Assembly: GCA_038746605.1 (NCBI GenBank)
Contig: JBCDKM010000023.1
Span: 1 to 64,000 of the forward strand
Length of the DNA stretch: 64,000 bases
Origin: Rubricoccus sp038746605
Lineage (GTDB): Bacteria > Bacteroidota > Rhodothermia > Rhodothermales > Rubricoccaceae
Direction of reading: 5' to 3'
A program made the translations under genes and the position numbers. The notes below the pieces were generated by a model that ran no database searches, was not told where the DNA came from, and saw only the letters and a program-made list of their open reading frames with translations. Below are positions 6,300-14,175 of the stretch, piece by piece (position 1 is the first letter of the stretch; every line of letters begins with the position of its first letter).

Positions 6300-7724
6300 C
6301 TACTCCACAGGCGGGAACAGGAATCGGAGCATGTCCGGCGCGCGGGCGGCCCAAGCGGGCGTCGTGTGCCCAGCATTCTCGGCCTCGACGTGGATCACGC
6401 GCTCTGGGTCCCAGCCTCGCGCGAGGAGCGTCTGATAGAGGGCCCTCGCATCCGGCACCATGGAGTCGCCCTCGTCCAGGCCCATGTCGATCCAGACACG
6501 CTGCTCGGGGTTCGCTTCGGCTCGCTCCACCGCGTCGAGGATCCACTTCTCGTCCCACCAGACCGACGGCGAGGCCACGAGGAGGCGTCCGAACACGTCC
6601 GGCCGCGTGAGGCCGAGGTGCATGGAGATCAATCCGCCCAGCGAAGAGCCGCCGACCCCCGTGAACTCGGCCTCGGGACGCGTGCGGTAGCGGGCATCGA
6701 TCATCGGCTTGAGCACGTCCGTGAGGAGGCGGCCGTAGGCGTCGCCCTGGCCTCCGCGCGAAGGCTGCACGACGGTGACATGGGGAACCGGGCCCTCCAC
6801 AGTCTCGGGGAACTCGATCTGCACGTCCGCCCCGACGAAGGCGTAGGACCCGTCGTCCCGCAGCGCGAGCGGCGCCCAGAGATCCAGCCCGGGCGGTTGC
6901 GCCACGAGGCCCTCGCCACCCTCTGCCAGCGCGATGACGAGCGTGTCGCCCATCGCCTCGAACCCGCCAGTCAGCGGAGCCAGCGGCCCCTCTCCGGCCG
7001 GAGGCGTCAGTCGGTCAGAACGAGAGCGCCAGCGCATCTGAGTGGGCGTGTACTCCTCTGTGCGCGCGTCCGTGTTCGCGACCGCCACGAGAATCAGCGG
7101 CTCGATCTCGCCCGCCTCGACGAGCGCCTGGGCCGTCTCGTCCATGCCCCACTCGCTGCCGCTCTGCATCCCAAACTTGACCGCGCCATCGTGCAGGTAT
7201 AGCACGGGGTACCGGCGCTCGGGGTCGTCCTCGTAGCCCGGCGGGAGCCAGACCCAGACATCGCGCGGCGCGAGGCCCTCGCCGGATAGCCCCTCGATGG
7301 TGTCGATGCGGCCCGTGAGGACCGGCGGCGGGGCGGGCGGCAGATCATCCCAGACGAGCAGCGTGTGAGTGTCCGCGTCCGCCTTCACGACGACGAGTCG
7401 GTTCGGTCCTTCCTGCCAGCCCTCGTTCGGGTTGCCGAGGCCATCGACTTTGATCTTGAGTTCCACGAGCATGCTGTCCCCTGGCACTGCGAACGTGACG
7501 CTCGTCTCGTAGATGCCATCGCCGTCGGGGTCCTCAGCCGGATGCGTGAGGTTCCACGAGAGCGGCCAGGTATCGCCTCGAAGACCGACTGCCTCCGTCT
7601 CGGGGTCTAGCCAGCCGTCCGCGATGGGCTGCCGGAGGTCGAGGCGGAGGTGCAGCGTCGAGGCGCCTTGGGCCGAGGCCACGAGCGGGCTGAGGAGGAG
7701 AGCCGCGAGGCAAAGCGGGCGCAT
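6300..7724 (-). CDS. Secreted esterase (esterase D/Fes type) with N-terminal starch-binding-like domain and an inserted domain
   Basis: The product is 474 residues. A signal peptide is followed at about residues 22-130 by a CBM20-like beta domain (WNLTHPAEDPDGDGIYETSV). The esterase fold (PF00756 type) starts with VWLPPGYEDDPERRYPVLYLHDG; the nucleophile elbow GGSSLGG puts the serine at residue 361. The His is probably in ENAGHTT. Between residues about 229 and 325 there is an insertion not normal for this family; it looks like a small lipocalin/DUF3471-type domain. Carbohydrate esters are the likely substrate class, in line with the neighbouring amylase; the true substrate is unknown. Confidence 0.78.
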   Translation of the reverse strand: MRPLCLAALLLSPLVASAQGASTLHLRLDLRQPIADGWLDPETEAVGLRGDTWPLSWNLTHPAEDPDGDGIYETSVTFAVPGDSMLVELKIKVDGLGNPNEGWQEGPNRLVVVKADADTHTLLVWDDLPPAPPPVLTGRIDTIEGLSGEGLAPRDVWVWLPPGYEDDPERRYPVLYLHDGAVKFGMQSGSEWGMDETAQALVEAGEIEPLILVAVANTDARTEEYTPTQMRWRSRSDRLTPPAGEGPLAPLTGGFEAMGDTLVIALAEGGEGLVAQPPGLDLWAPLALRDDGSYAFVGADVQIEFPETVEGPVPHVTVVQPSRGGQGDAYGRLLTDVLKPMIDARYRTRPEAEFTGVGGSSLGGLISMHLGLTRPDVFGRLLVASPSVWWDEKWILDAVERAEANPEQRVWIDMGLDEGDSMVPDARALYQTLLARGWDPERVIHVEAENAGHTTPAWAARAPDMLRFLFPPVE

Positions 7725-7749
7725 GGGCGGGCGGAAAAACGAGCGAGCC

Positions 7750-7757
7750 CTACGCTA
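7750..7757 (-). promoter_or_regulatory. Candidate -7 box TAGCGTAG
   Basis: Read on the minus strand it starts 33 nt before the ATG of the esterase gene at 7724. Confidence 0.3.
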
Positions 7758-7808
7758 CGACACGCCCGTGACGTGGACCAGTCGGGCCGGAGCGCTGCGC
7801 GAGGGTGC

Positions 7809-7828
7809 CCGCCTCGGCACCGAGACGG
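7809..7828. repeat. Intergenic palindrome, family CCGCCTCGGNNCCGAGGCGG
   Basis: One mismatch in the right arm (CCGAGACGG), centre CA. It lies in the divergent gap between the esterase and the AAA ATPase. Confidence 0.85.
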
Positions 7829-7877
7829 GGGGACCCAGGATCCGTCCACACGCGCGAGCCGTCGTAGCTCCGGCCGG

Positions 7878-7885
7878 TATCTTCC
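7878..7885 (+). promoter_or_regulatory. Candidate -7 box TATCTTCC
   Basis: Starts 32 nt before the ATG of the AAA ATPase at 7910. Confidence 0.4.
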
Positions 7886-7909
7886 GCCCAAACGCTCCGC
7901 CCCGCTCCG

Positions 7910-9844
7910 ATGGCCGACACGACGACCGCCCCCGACCCGCTCGCCCACTATCCCGCCTGGGCTCGCGAGTTGGCCCGCCGCTACTTCACGAAGACGCTCA
8001 ACCAGTTCGTCCTCCACGGCAACGTGCGCGACCTCGTCCGCACCCTCGACGAGAACGACCAGGACGCCTACGTCCCGCTCCGCCAGTTCCTCGCCGACGA
8101 CCTCTTCGCCGGGCGCGACATCGTCCTCTTCTACGACCGCTCCCACGGCATCCACTTCACGGACGCGGCCTCCCGTGCGGACTTCAACCGCGCCCTATCC
8201 GGCTACGACACCATCTTCGGCACCGAGTTCGCCAAGAAGCTCCCGAAGGACCCCGCTCGCGTCTTCGCGCTGCTGGACAACTACATCCGCCTGCGCCTCG
8301 CCGACGGCAAGCGCATGGCCGTCGTCATCGACTACGCCGAGACGATCATCCCGATGACGGAGGCAGCGAGCTACTCTGCTGAGGACCGCACGGCACTCGT
8401 TTACCTCCAGAAGTGGAGCCACGATCCGACGCTCCTCGAAGCCGACTTCTCGCTCGTTCTCATCACCGAGAACCTGACCGACCTCAACCGCCAGTTCATC
8501 CAGAGCCCCTACAACGCAGAACTGGACATCACGCTGCCGGACCAAGACCAGCGGACCGCCTTCGTTAATTGGTTCCTCGGGGGAGGCAACCGTCAGTCTG
8601 CCTTCGACGGCCTCTCCGATGTACCTGGCCTCGCGCTCGCGCAGAACACGGCCGGGTTGGGCTATGTGCAGCTCCGTACCATCGTCGCAGACGTGGTGGA
8701 AAACGAGCAGCGGCTCACCTTCGACTCGCTGAGCGAGAAGAAGAAGGACCTCATCGAGGCCGAGGCATACGGGCTACTGGAGTTCGTCGAGACGGACTAC
8801 ACGCTGGACATGGTGGCCGGGCACGGCGAGGCCAAAGCCTACCTTCGCGCCGCCGCCGACGCCATCCGCAAGGGTCGCCCGGATGTGATGCCCATGGGCT
8901 ACCTCGTCTCTGGCCCGGTCGGCACCGGCAAGACGTTCCTCATCACGACCTTCGCGGGTGAGATCGGGATCCCGATGGTCAAGCTCAAGAACTTCCGCTC
9001 GCAATGGCAGGGCGTGACGGAGGGCAATCTCGAAAAGATCCTCACGCTCCTCCGCGCGATGAACCCCGTCGCGGTGATGATCGACGAGGCGGACGCCGCC
9101 CTCGGCGACCGCAACGCGAGCGGCGACAGCGGCGTCTCGTCGCGCGTCTTCGGGCAGATCGCGCAGGCGATGAGCGACACGCGCTATCGCGGCAAGATCA
9201 TCTGGTTCCTCGTCACCGCCCGGCCGGATCTCATGCCGGTCGACCTCAAGCGGCAGGGCCGCGCCGAGGAACATGTCGCGTTGTTCTACCCCTCCACGCG
9301 CGAGGACCGCGTCGAACTGCTAGAGGTGATGATGCGCAAGACGGGCGTCGAGGTCGCGATGTCCGACGTACCGGAGGCGCTGCTGGACGGCGCCCGGACC
9401 TACTCCGGCGCCGACATGGAGGCGCTGCTAACCCGAGCGAAGTTCCGCGCCTCCACCGACCTCGACGCGCTCCTGAACCCACCTGGGAATGAGGGCGAAG
9501 CAGAAGAGCCCGAGACGGAGGCAGTCGACGGTGAACCTGCACCTCACACGAATGGTGAAGCGACGGACGCCACTGCCGAGACTGTTGCCGAGGCAGGCGC
9601 TGCCGAGAGTGCCAGCACGGAAGAACCGGACCTGGCGGAGGGACAGATCTCTGGCACGGTACTCGCCGCCGTCGTGGAAGACTTCATGCCACCGACCTAC
9701 CCGCTGCAGGTCGAACTCCAGAACCTCGTGGCCGTGATGGAATGCACGAGCCGGTCCATGCTCCCCGAACGCTTCCGGGGTCTCGACCGCGAGGCGACGG
9801 TGCGCCGGATCGAGGAGTTGAAGCGGCTCATCGGCGAGCGGTAG
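7910..9844 (+). CDS. AAA+ ATPase with a degenerate N-terminal ATPase-like half (Ycf46-like)
   Basis: The product is 644 residues, cytoplasmic. Residues about 1-270 look like an inactive AAA module: there is a Walker B-like RMAVVIDYAE but no P-loop. Residues about 300-520 form the active AAA+ domain, with Walker A GPVGTGKT (335-342), Walker B VMIDEAD (Asp392, Glu393), and an arginine-rich second-region motif (ARPDLMPVDLKRQGRAEEH). An acidic, low-complexity linker (about 525-575, rich in E, A, T) separates this from a helical C-terminal segment. The two-half plan and SGPVGTGKT resemble Ycf46/proteasome-like ATPases of cyanobacteria. The substrate is unknown. No operon partner is evident. Confidence 0.7.
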   Translation: MADTTTAPDPLAHYPAWARELARRYFTKTLNQFVLHGNVRDLVRTLDENDQDAYVPLRQFLADDLFAGRDIVLFYDRSHGIHFTDAASRADFNRALSGYDTIFGTEFAKKLPKDPARVFALLDNYIRLRLADGKRMAVVIDYAETIIPMTEAASYSAEDRTALVYLQKWSHDPTLLEADFSLVLITENLTDLNRQFIQSPYNAELDITLPDQDQRTAFVNWFLGGGNRQSAFDGLSDVPGLALAQNTAGLGYVQLRTIVADVVENEQRLTFDSLSEKKKDLIEAEAYGLLEFVETDYTLDMVAGHGEAKAYLRAAADAIRKGRPDVMPMGYLVSGPVGTGKTFLITTFAGEIGIPMVKLKNFRSQWQGVTEGNLEKILTLLRAMNPVAVMIDEADAALGDRNASGDSGVSSRVFGQIAQAMSDTRYRGKIIWFLVTARPDLMPVDLKRQGRAEEHVALFYPSTREDRVELLEVMMRKTGVEVAMSDVPEALLDGARTYSGADMEALLTRAKFRASTDLDALLNPPGNEGEAEEPETEAVDGEPAPHTNGEATDATAETVAEAGAAESASTEEPDLAEGQISGTVLAAVVEDFMPPTYPLQVELQNLVAVMECTSRSMLPERFRGLDREATVRRIEELKRLIGER

Positions 9845-9875
9845 CCCACCGATGAGCCCGTCGAACGGAGCCGAG

Positions 9876-10073
9876 CTACTTCTTCTTCGACTTCTTCTGG
9901 AGCTCGTAGAGCTCCATGTACTTGTCGTAGCCGACGAGAACGGCGACGGGGTCGTTGTTCTTCTGGATCATGATTCCGGTCTCGAGACCGGCGGCCTGGT
10001 CGATGAGCGCCGAGGTCCGGGAGCGGAGCTCCGTGACCGTGGCGATGGCCTCAATTCCGCGTGTGCTGTACAT
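9876..10073 (-). CDS. Phd/YefM-type antitoxin
   Basis: The product is 65 residues from the ATG at 10073. It has the Phd/YefM shape: an N-terminal strand-helix DNA-binding part (IATVTELRSRTSALIDQA), then IMIQKNNDPVAVLVGYDKYMELYEL and a lysine-rich end (KKSKKK). Such proteins normally pair with a RelE, Doc or PIN toxin. No toxin gene is next to it here, so it is an orphan or acts as a stand-alone repressor. A longer frame to 10121 exists but adds only low-complexity proline-rich sequence. Confidence 0.7.
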   Translation of the reverse strand: MYSTRGIEAIATVTELRSRTSALIDQAAGLETGIMIQKNNDPVAVLVGYDKYMELYELQKKSKKK

Positions 10074-10198
10074 CGCGAGGGGGGGTGGTGTGAAAGGGAA
10101 AAACGGGTCGTGGGGTCTCACGGCAGCCGAGAGGTGGTGGTTTGGCTGCAGCCTGGAACTTACTCACATTCCTACTGACCGCAAAGCGGCTATTCCTG

Positions 10199-10492
10199 AT
10201 GCGTTTGTGCCGAGTCACTGGAAGCGTCGTTGCCACCCAAAAAAGCGACAGACTCCGCCCGACGAAATTGCTCTTGGTCCGCCCCGTATCGCTGGACGGC
10301 CGCGTCAGAACAGACGCAGCGGAAGACATTGCGCTAGACCCCGGATTGAGCGCGGGCATCGGGGATGCAGTCCTCGTCGCGAAGGAAGGCGCAGTGGTGG
10401 CACAACTCTTCGACGAGCACGCGCCCGAGGGCACGGCTCCGACACCCGCCAACGTGGTGATCGTGGCCGTCGTCGATGAGTGGACGCACTAG
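10199..10492 (+). CDS. Orphan bacterial microcompartment vertex protein (EutN/CcmL family)
   Basis: The product is 97 residues. The start MRLCRVTGSVVATQKSDRL, followed by TKLLLVRPVSLDGR and then GIGDAVLVAKEGAVVAQL and NVVIVAVVDEW, follows the EutN/CcmL pattern. These proteins form pentamers that cap the vertices of carboxysomes and metabolosomes. The family length is 85-100 residues, so the gene is complete. The ATG at 10199 was chosen because the fold begins there; the 57 upstream bases in frame are not homologous-looking. No shell hexamer (BMC-H) or enzyme of a microcompartment locus occurs anywhere in this window, which is odd. Its role here is unknown. Confidence 0.8.
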   Translation: MRLCRVTGSVVATQKSDRLRPTKLLLVRPVSLDGRVRTDAAEDIALDPGLSAGIGDAVLVAKEGAVVAQLFDEHAPEGTAPTPANVVIVAVVDEWTH

Positions 10493-10591
10493 GGTTCAGG
10501 GGAAGCGACTCGACCTCTGGATCCTCATCGAGTCGCATCGCGGCGGCGTCGCACGCACCGGCCTGTCTCCGTCTGACGGGGTTCCCCCTGC

Positions 10592-10611
10592 CCGCCTCGG
10601 TACCGAGGCCG
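10592..10611. repeat. Intergenic palindrome, family CCGCCTCGGNNCCGAGGCGG
   Basis: One mismatch in the right arm (CCGAGGCCG), centre TA. It lies in the 281-bp gap between the vertex-protein gene and lpdA. Confidence 0.85.
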
Positions 10612-10773
10612 ACCGGGCGAGTGACACGAACAGCTCGAGGAACTGTCAGACTGCCCTGTTTTGCTGTCGGTGCTCAGCATTCCCCACGCCCGTATTCATC
10701 GCGCGTCCGACACCCCGGCGCCCTGGCTGAGTATCCTCGCATCGTTTCCTCTTTCCCTCCAGCCTACCCTCCC

Positions 10774-12222
10774 ATGGCGACCTACGACGTCATCGTCATC
10801 GGCTCCGGCCCCGGCGGCTACGAGACCGCCATCCGCGCCCACCAACTCGGGCTCTCCACCGCCATCGTCGAGAAGGACAAGCTCGGCGGCGTCTGCCTCA
10901 ACGTCGGCTGCATCCCGACCAAGGCCCTGCTGAAAAGCGCCGAGGTCGCAGGCATGATGCGCCATCTCGACGACTACGGCCTCGGCTTCGGCGGAGACGG
11001 TGCCGCGCCCGCCGTCGAGCCCGACTGGGGAGCCGTCGTCCGGCGCTCGCGCGCGGTGGCGAACAAGATGAACAACGGCGTCGGCTTCCTGATGAAGAAG
11101 AACAAGGTGGACGTCCACTTCGGCAAGGCGACGCTGCTCGGCGGCGGCAAGGTCAAGGTGGAGCCGTCGGTCAACATGGACGGCGAGACCATCGGGGAGG
11201 AGACCATCATCGAGGGCAAGCACCTCATCGTCGCGACCGGCGCTCGCGCCCGCGAGATCCCGCCGCTTCCGCTCGACGGCAAGAAGGTGATCGCCTACCG
11301 CGAGGCCATGCTTCAGACCGAGCGGCCAGACCGGCTAGTGGTCGTCGGCGCCGGGGCCATCGGCGTGGAGTTCGCGTACGTCTACCACCAGATGGGCACG
11401 GAAGTGACCATCATCGAGGTGCAGGATCGCCTCGTGCCGGTGGAGGACCGCGACGTGTCCAAGGAACTCACGCGCGCTTACAAGAAGCTCGGCATCAAGG
11501 TGCTGACCGATGCGCAGGTGCAAGGCGTGGACACCTCCGGCGATGGCTGCGTGGTGACGGTCCAGACCAAGAAGGGCGAGCAGACCATCGAGTGCGATCA
11601 GGTGCTCTCCGCCGTCGGCGTCGTCGGCAACACGGAGGGCTTCGGGCTGGACGAGGCCGGCGTTGCGCACGAGCGCGGCCAGATCGCCGTGGACACGTTC
11701 TACCGCACGAACGTGCCGGGCATCTACGCCATCGGCGACGTAGTGGGCGGTCCCTGGCTGGCGCACGTCGCGAGCCACGAGGGCGTCGTCTGCGTGGAGG
11801 CCATCGCGTTCGCCGAAGGCAAGCTGGACCACATGCCGCACGCCATCGACTACAACAACGTGCCGGGCTGCACCTACTGCCTGCCGGAGGTCGCGAGCGT
11901 CGGCTACACGGAGGAGGCCGCGAAGGAAGCGGGCTACGACGTGCTCGTCGGCAAATTCCCGTTCGCGGCCAGCGGCAAGGCGGCCGCCCTCGGCGACCAG
12001 ACCGGCTTCGTGAAGGTCATCGTGGACAAGAAGTACGGCGAGGTCCTCGGCGGGCACATCATCGGCCGCAACGCGACGGAGATGATCGCAGAGATCGTGA
12101 CGGCGCGTGCGCTGGAGTCGACCTCGCACGAGATCGCCGAGGCCATGCACCCGCACCCGACGCTCTCGGAGGCGGTCATGGAGGCCTTCCGCGACGCCCA
12201 CGGCTGGGCGATCAACGCGTAG
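10774..12222 (+). CDS. lpdA: Dihydrolipoyl dehydrogenase (E3)
   Basis: The product is 482 residues, the usual length. It re-oxidises dihydrolipoamide in 2-oxoacid dehydrogenase and glycine cleavage complexes, passing electrons to NAD. The N-terminal FAD Rossmann motif is VIVIGSGPGGYETA. The redox disulfide is in GGVCLNVGCIPTK (Cys41 and Cys46). The NAD-binding motif is VVVGAGAIGVEFA, a second FAD contact is GIYAIGDV, and the catalytic His-Glu pair is in HPHPTLSE. The ATG at 10774 is right at the Rossmann strand; the much longer open frame upstream is not protein-like. It stands alone, followed by a palindrome and a terminator. Confidence 0.95.
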   Translation: MATYDVIVIGSGPGGYETAIRAHQLGLSTAIVEKDKLGGVCLNVGCIPTKALLKSAEVAGMMRHLDDYGLGFGGDGAAPAVEPDWGAVVRRSRAVANKMNNGVGFLMKKNKVDVHFGKATLLGGGKVKVEPSVNMDGETIGEETIIEGKHLIVATGARAREIPPLPLDGKKVIAYREAMLQTERPDRLVVVGAGAIGVEFAYVYHQMGTEVTIIEVQDRLVPVEDRDVSKELTRAYKKLGIKVLTDAQVQGVDTSGDGCVVTVQTKKGEQTIECDQVLSAVGVVGNTEGFGLDEAGVAHERGQIAVDTFYRTNVPGIYAIGDVVGGPWLAHVASHEGVVCVEAIAFAEGKLDHMPHAIDYNNVPGCTYCLPEVASVGYTEEAAKEAGYDVLVGKFPFAASGKAAALGDQTGFVKVIVDKKYGEVLGGHIIGRNATEMIAEIVTARALESTSHEIAEAMHPHPTLSEAVMEAFRDAHGWAINA

Positions 12223-12228
12223 CCCCCT

Positions 12229-12248
12229 CCGCCTCGGTGCCGAGGTGG
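12229..12248. repeat. Intergenic palindrome, family CCGCCTCGGNNCCGAGGCGG
   Basis: One mismatch in the right arm (CCGAGGTGG), centre TG. It starts 6 bp after the lpdA stop and just before a separate terminator hairpin. Confidence 0.85.
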
Positions 12249-12266
12249 GGGACTCGGTTTCTGTTT

Positions 12267-12299
12267 GCGCCCCCGGTAGCCTCGCGCTGCCGGGGGCGC
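12267..12299. terminator. Bidirectional terminator between lpdA and the DUF4062-TPR gene
   Basis: A 14-bp GC-rich stem (GCGCCCCCGGTAGC with GCTGCCGGGGGCGC, one mismatch) around a 5-nt loop, flanked by T-rich TTTCTGTTT on the left and GTGTGTTT on the right. It lies between convergent stop codons. Confidence 0.8.
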
Positions 12300-12306
12300 G
12301 GTGTGT

Positions 12307-13929
12307 TTAGGTGTCTGGCTGTGATTCGTCGGGGAGTTGGGACAGCCTCTGGCTAACACGATCTACCCATTCCTGAATTCCAACGCGGCCGTAGTACGTC
12401 CGGGATTTCGTCCAGGCGTCTCGCGCTCCGCTTACGTCTCCGCGAGCAGCCAGCACGTCCCCTAGGCAGCAGAAGTTGATTGCCATTCCTTCCTGCCGCC
12501 CCATCCGCTCGTTGATCTCCAGCGCACGGCGGTACATCAACTCCGCGGCGTCGAGGTCCCCGCGCGTCCAAAACACGAGACCGAGATTGCCGTAGTTGTT
12601 CGCCATTCCTTCCTGGCGGCCCAACCGCTCGTTGATCTCCAGCGCCCGACGGTGCATCGTCTCCGCCCCCTCGAGGTTCCCGCGCGTCCGAAGCACGAGA
12701 CCGAGGTTGCCGTAGTTGGCTGCTATCCCTTCCTGCCGTCCCATCCGCTCGTCAATCTCTAACGCCCGGCGGTACATCGCCTCTGCCCCCTTGAGGTCCC
12801 CGCGCGTCCGAAGCACGAGACCGAGATTGCCCGTGTGCCTCGCGATGCCTTCTTGACTCCCGAGCCGCTCGTTGATCTCCAGCGACCGGTGGTACATCGA
12901 TTCCGCGCCGTCGAGATCCCCGCGCGTTTGAAGCACGTTCCCGAGGTTGCCGTAGTTGGCGGCCATCCCCTCCTGGTTCCCCATCCGCTCGTTGATCTCC
13001 AGCGCCCGACGGTGCATCGTCTCCGCCCCCTCGAGGTCCCCGCGCGTTCGAAGCACATTTCCAAGCCTTCTCAGCGCCATCGCCTCAGCTCGCGGTTCCT
13101 CCGCTTCCCGGGCGATCTCCCTGGCTGTTCCCAGGATTGCACGTGCTTGATCCAAGCGTCCGAGACGTGTCAGGAACCGTCCGTACTCGACCATTGCGTC
13201 GGCCTTCTGCTCCGTGAATGCAGCACGGGCGAACAGCACCTCGGCTTCAACGATTTCCCCGTTGTCTGCGAGACGCCAGGCCTCAGACACGGAAGAGGAC
13301 TCTTCGTTGGCATCCTCCGCCTCAGAGGACGGCGGTCGCCCAACCGTCTCTACGGCTTCAGACTCGGGCTCTTTCGCCTGTTGATCCGCCGCCTTCATCA
13401 GACTCCAGGCCGCGAGGTTCTGCCGCACGATGCGCTCGAACACCAACTCTCTATCGAACGTTCGGTAAAACACCTCTTTCTCAGCTTCCAGCTTCTCCTT
13501 GAACTCCAGCACCGGCTGGAGTTGCCTTCCGGGATCCGCCATCATCTTGGGGTCCACCGCTTTGAAACAGACCATGAGTTGCGCCATGGAGTGCTCCGGG
13601 TTGTCGTAGCACTCGCGAGCGACGTAGAACTCCTCTTCTGTTCCCGAGGAATAGTCGGAGTCGCTGTTCGCGAACGGGCGTGAGCCCCAGCGGTCGTGGA
13701 GCAGACAAATAAAGAAGTCGCACGAGCGAACCTGATCGTTGATCATCGCTTGCGGGCGCCCCACTCCTCCCGCGTTCTGATTCCAACTCACCGGAACGAA
13801 CACCATCCCCCGAGCCATCGCGTCGGAAGCGTTGTACTCCTGCAGGATCTCGCGTAACTGGCGGCGCTCGTCGTCCAGCCCCGATGGCGAGGCGATGAAG
13901 ACGCGATAGGCAGTGACCTCCTGCGGCAT
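12307..13929 (-). CDS. DUF4062 protein with kinesin-light-chain-type TPR repeats
   Basis: The product is 540 residues. The N-terminus AYRVFIASPSGLDDERRQLREIL followed by CDFFICLLHDRWGSRP is a DUF4062 domain, a flavodoxin/TIR-like fold found in bacterial conflict and STAND proteins. A middle region leads to at least five 40-residue TPR units of the form GDLEGAETMHRRALEINERMG. The ATG at 13929 was chosen because a strong -7 box lies 31 nt upstream; the frame is open for 64 more codons of junk-like sequence. The TPR units are nearly identical in DNA with a 120-bp period. The likely role is sensing or scaffolding, possibly in defence; no catalytic partner is adjacent. It could be regulatory instead. 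Confidence 0.7.
   Translation of the reverse strand: MPQEVTAYRVFIASPSGLDDERRQLREILQEYNASDAMARGMVFVPVSWNQNAGGVGRPQAMINDQVRSCDFFICLLHDRWGSRPFANSDSDYSSGTEEEFYVARECYDNPEHSMAQLMVCFKAVDPKMMADPGRQLQPVLEFKEKLEAEKEVFYRTFDRELVFERIVRQNLAAWSLMKAADQQAKEPESEAVETVGRPPSSEAEDANEESSSVSEAWRLADNGEIVEAEVLFARAAFTEQKADAMVEYGRFLTRLGRLDQARAILGTAREIAREAEEPRAEAMALRRLGNVLRTRGDLEGAETMHRRALEINERMGNQEGMAANYGNLGNVLQTRGDLDGAESMYHRSLEINERLGSQEGIARHTGNLGLVLRTRGDLKGAEAMYRRALEIDERMGRQEGIAANYGNLGLVLRTRGNLEGAETMHRRALEINERLGRQEGMANNYGNLGLVFWTRGDLDAAELMYRRALEINERMGRQEGMAINFCCLGDVLAARGDVSGARDAWTKSRTYYGRVGIQEWVDRVSQRLSQLPDESQPDT
12480..13079. repeat. Five tandem 120-bp repeats encoding TPR units
   Basis: Similar sequence blocks begin at about 12480, 12600, 12720, 12840 and 12960, exactly 120 bp apart. 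Each encodes one 40-residue TPR. The close DNA identity points to recent unit duplication or gene conversion. Confidence 0.85.
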
Positions 13930-13952
13930 GTTCCGGTGCGAGTTGGGAAGGC

Positions 13953-13960
13953 GGAATCTA
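13953..13960 (-). promoter_or_regulatory. Candidate -7 box TAGATTCC
   Basis: Read on the minus strand it starts 31 nt before the ATG of the DUF4062-TPR gene at 13929. Confidence 0.4.
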
Positions 13961-14130
13961 GCCGCCTCCACTCCCCCGTTGTGTCCTCCCGAGCCGAGTG
14001 CGCCGGGACGCGGCTGAGGACTGCCAGCCGAGCACAGAGCCATAGAGTCGGCTGAAATCGCTCGGTTCGCCGCGCTCGCACAAGATGACACGTCGGAGCG
14101 GTCGCGCCGCCCAGAGCGCAATGGCTCGCT

Positions 14131-14150
14131 CCGCCTCGGGGCCGAGGCGG
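14131..14150. repeat. Intergenic palindrome, family CCGCCTCGGNNCCGAGGCGG
   Basis: Perfect arms, centre GG. It lies between the aspS stop and the DUF4062-TPR promoter. Confidence 0.9.
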
Positions 14151-14175
14151 GCAGAGTCAGCCGGGGCGAGCGCGA

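Noticed and set aside
12480..13079. Regular 120-bp repeats that could suggest a CRISPR array or satellite.
   Set aside because: The repeats are coding, have no unique spacers between them, and each unit translates to one TPR.
14030..14060. AGAGTCGGCTGAAATCG upstream of the DUF4062-TPR gene as another attC-like arm.
   Set aside because: It shares only about 11 bases with the arm at 1263-1280 and has no pairing partner or GTTATGT box.
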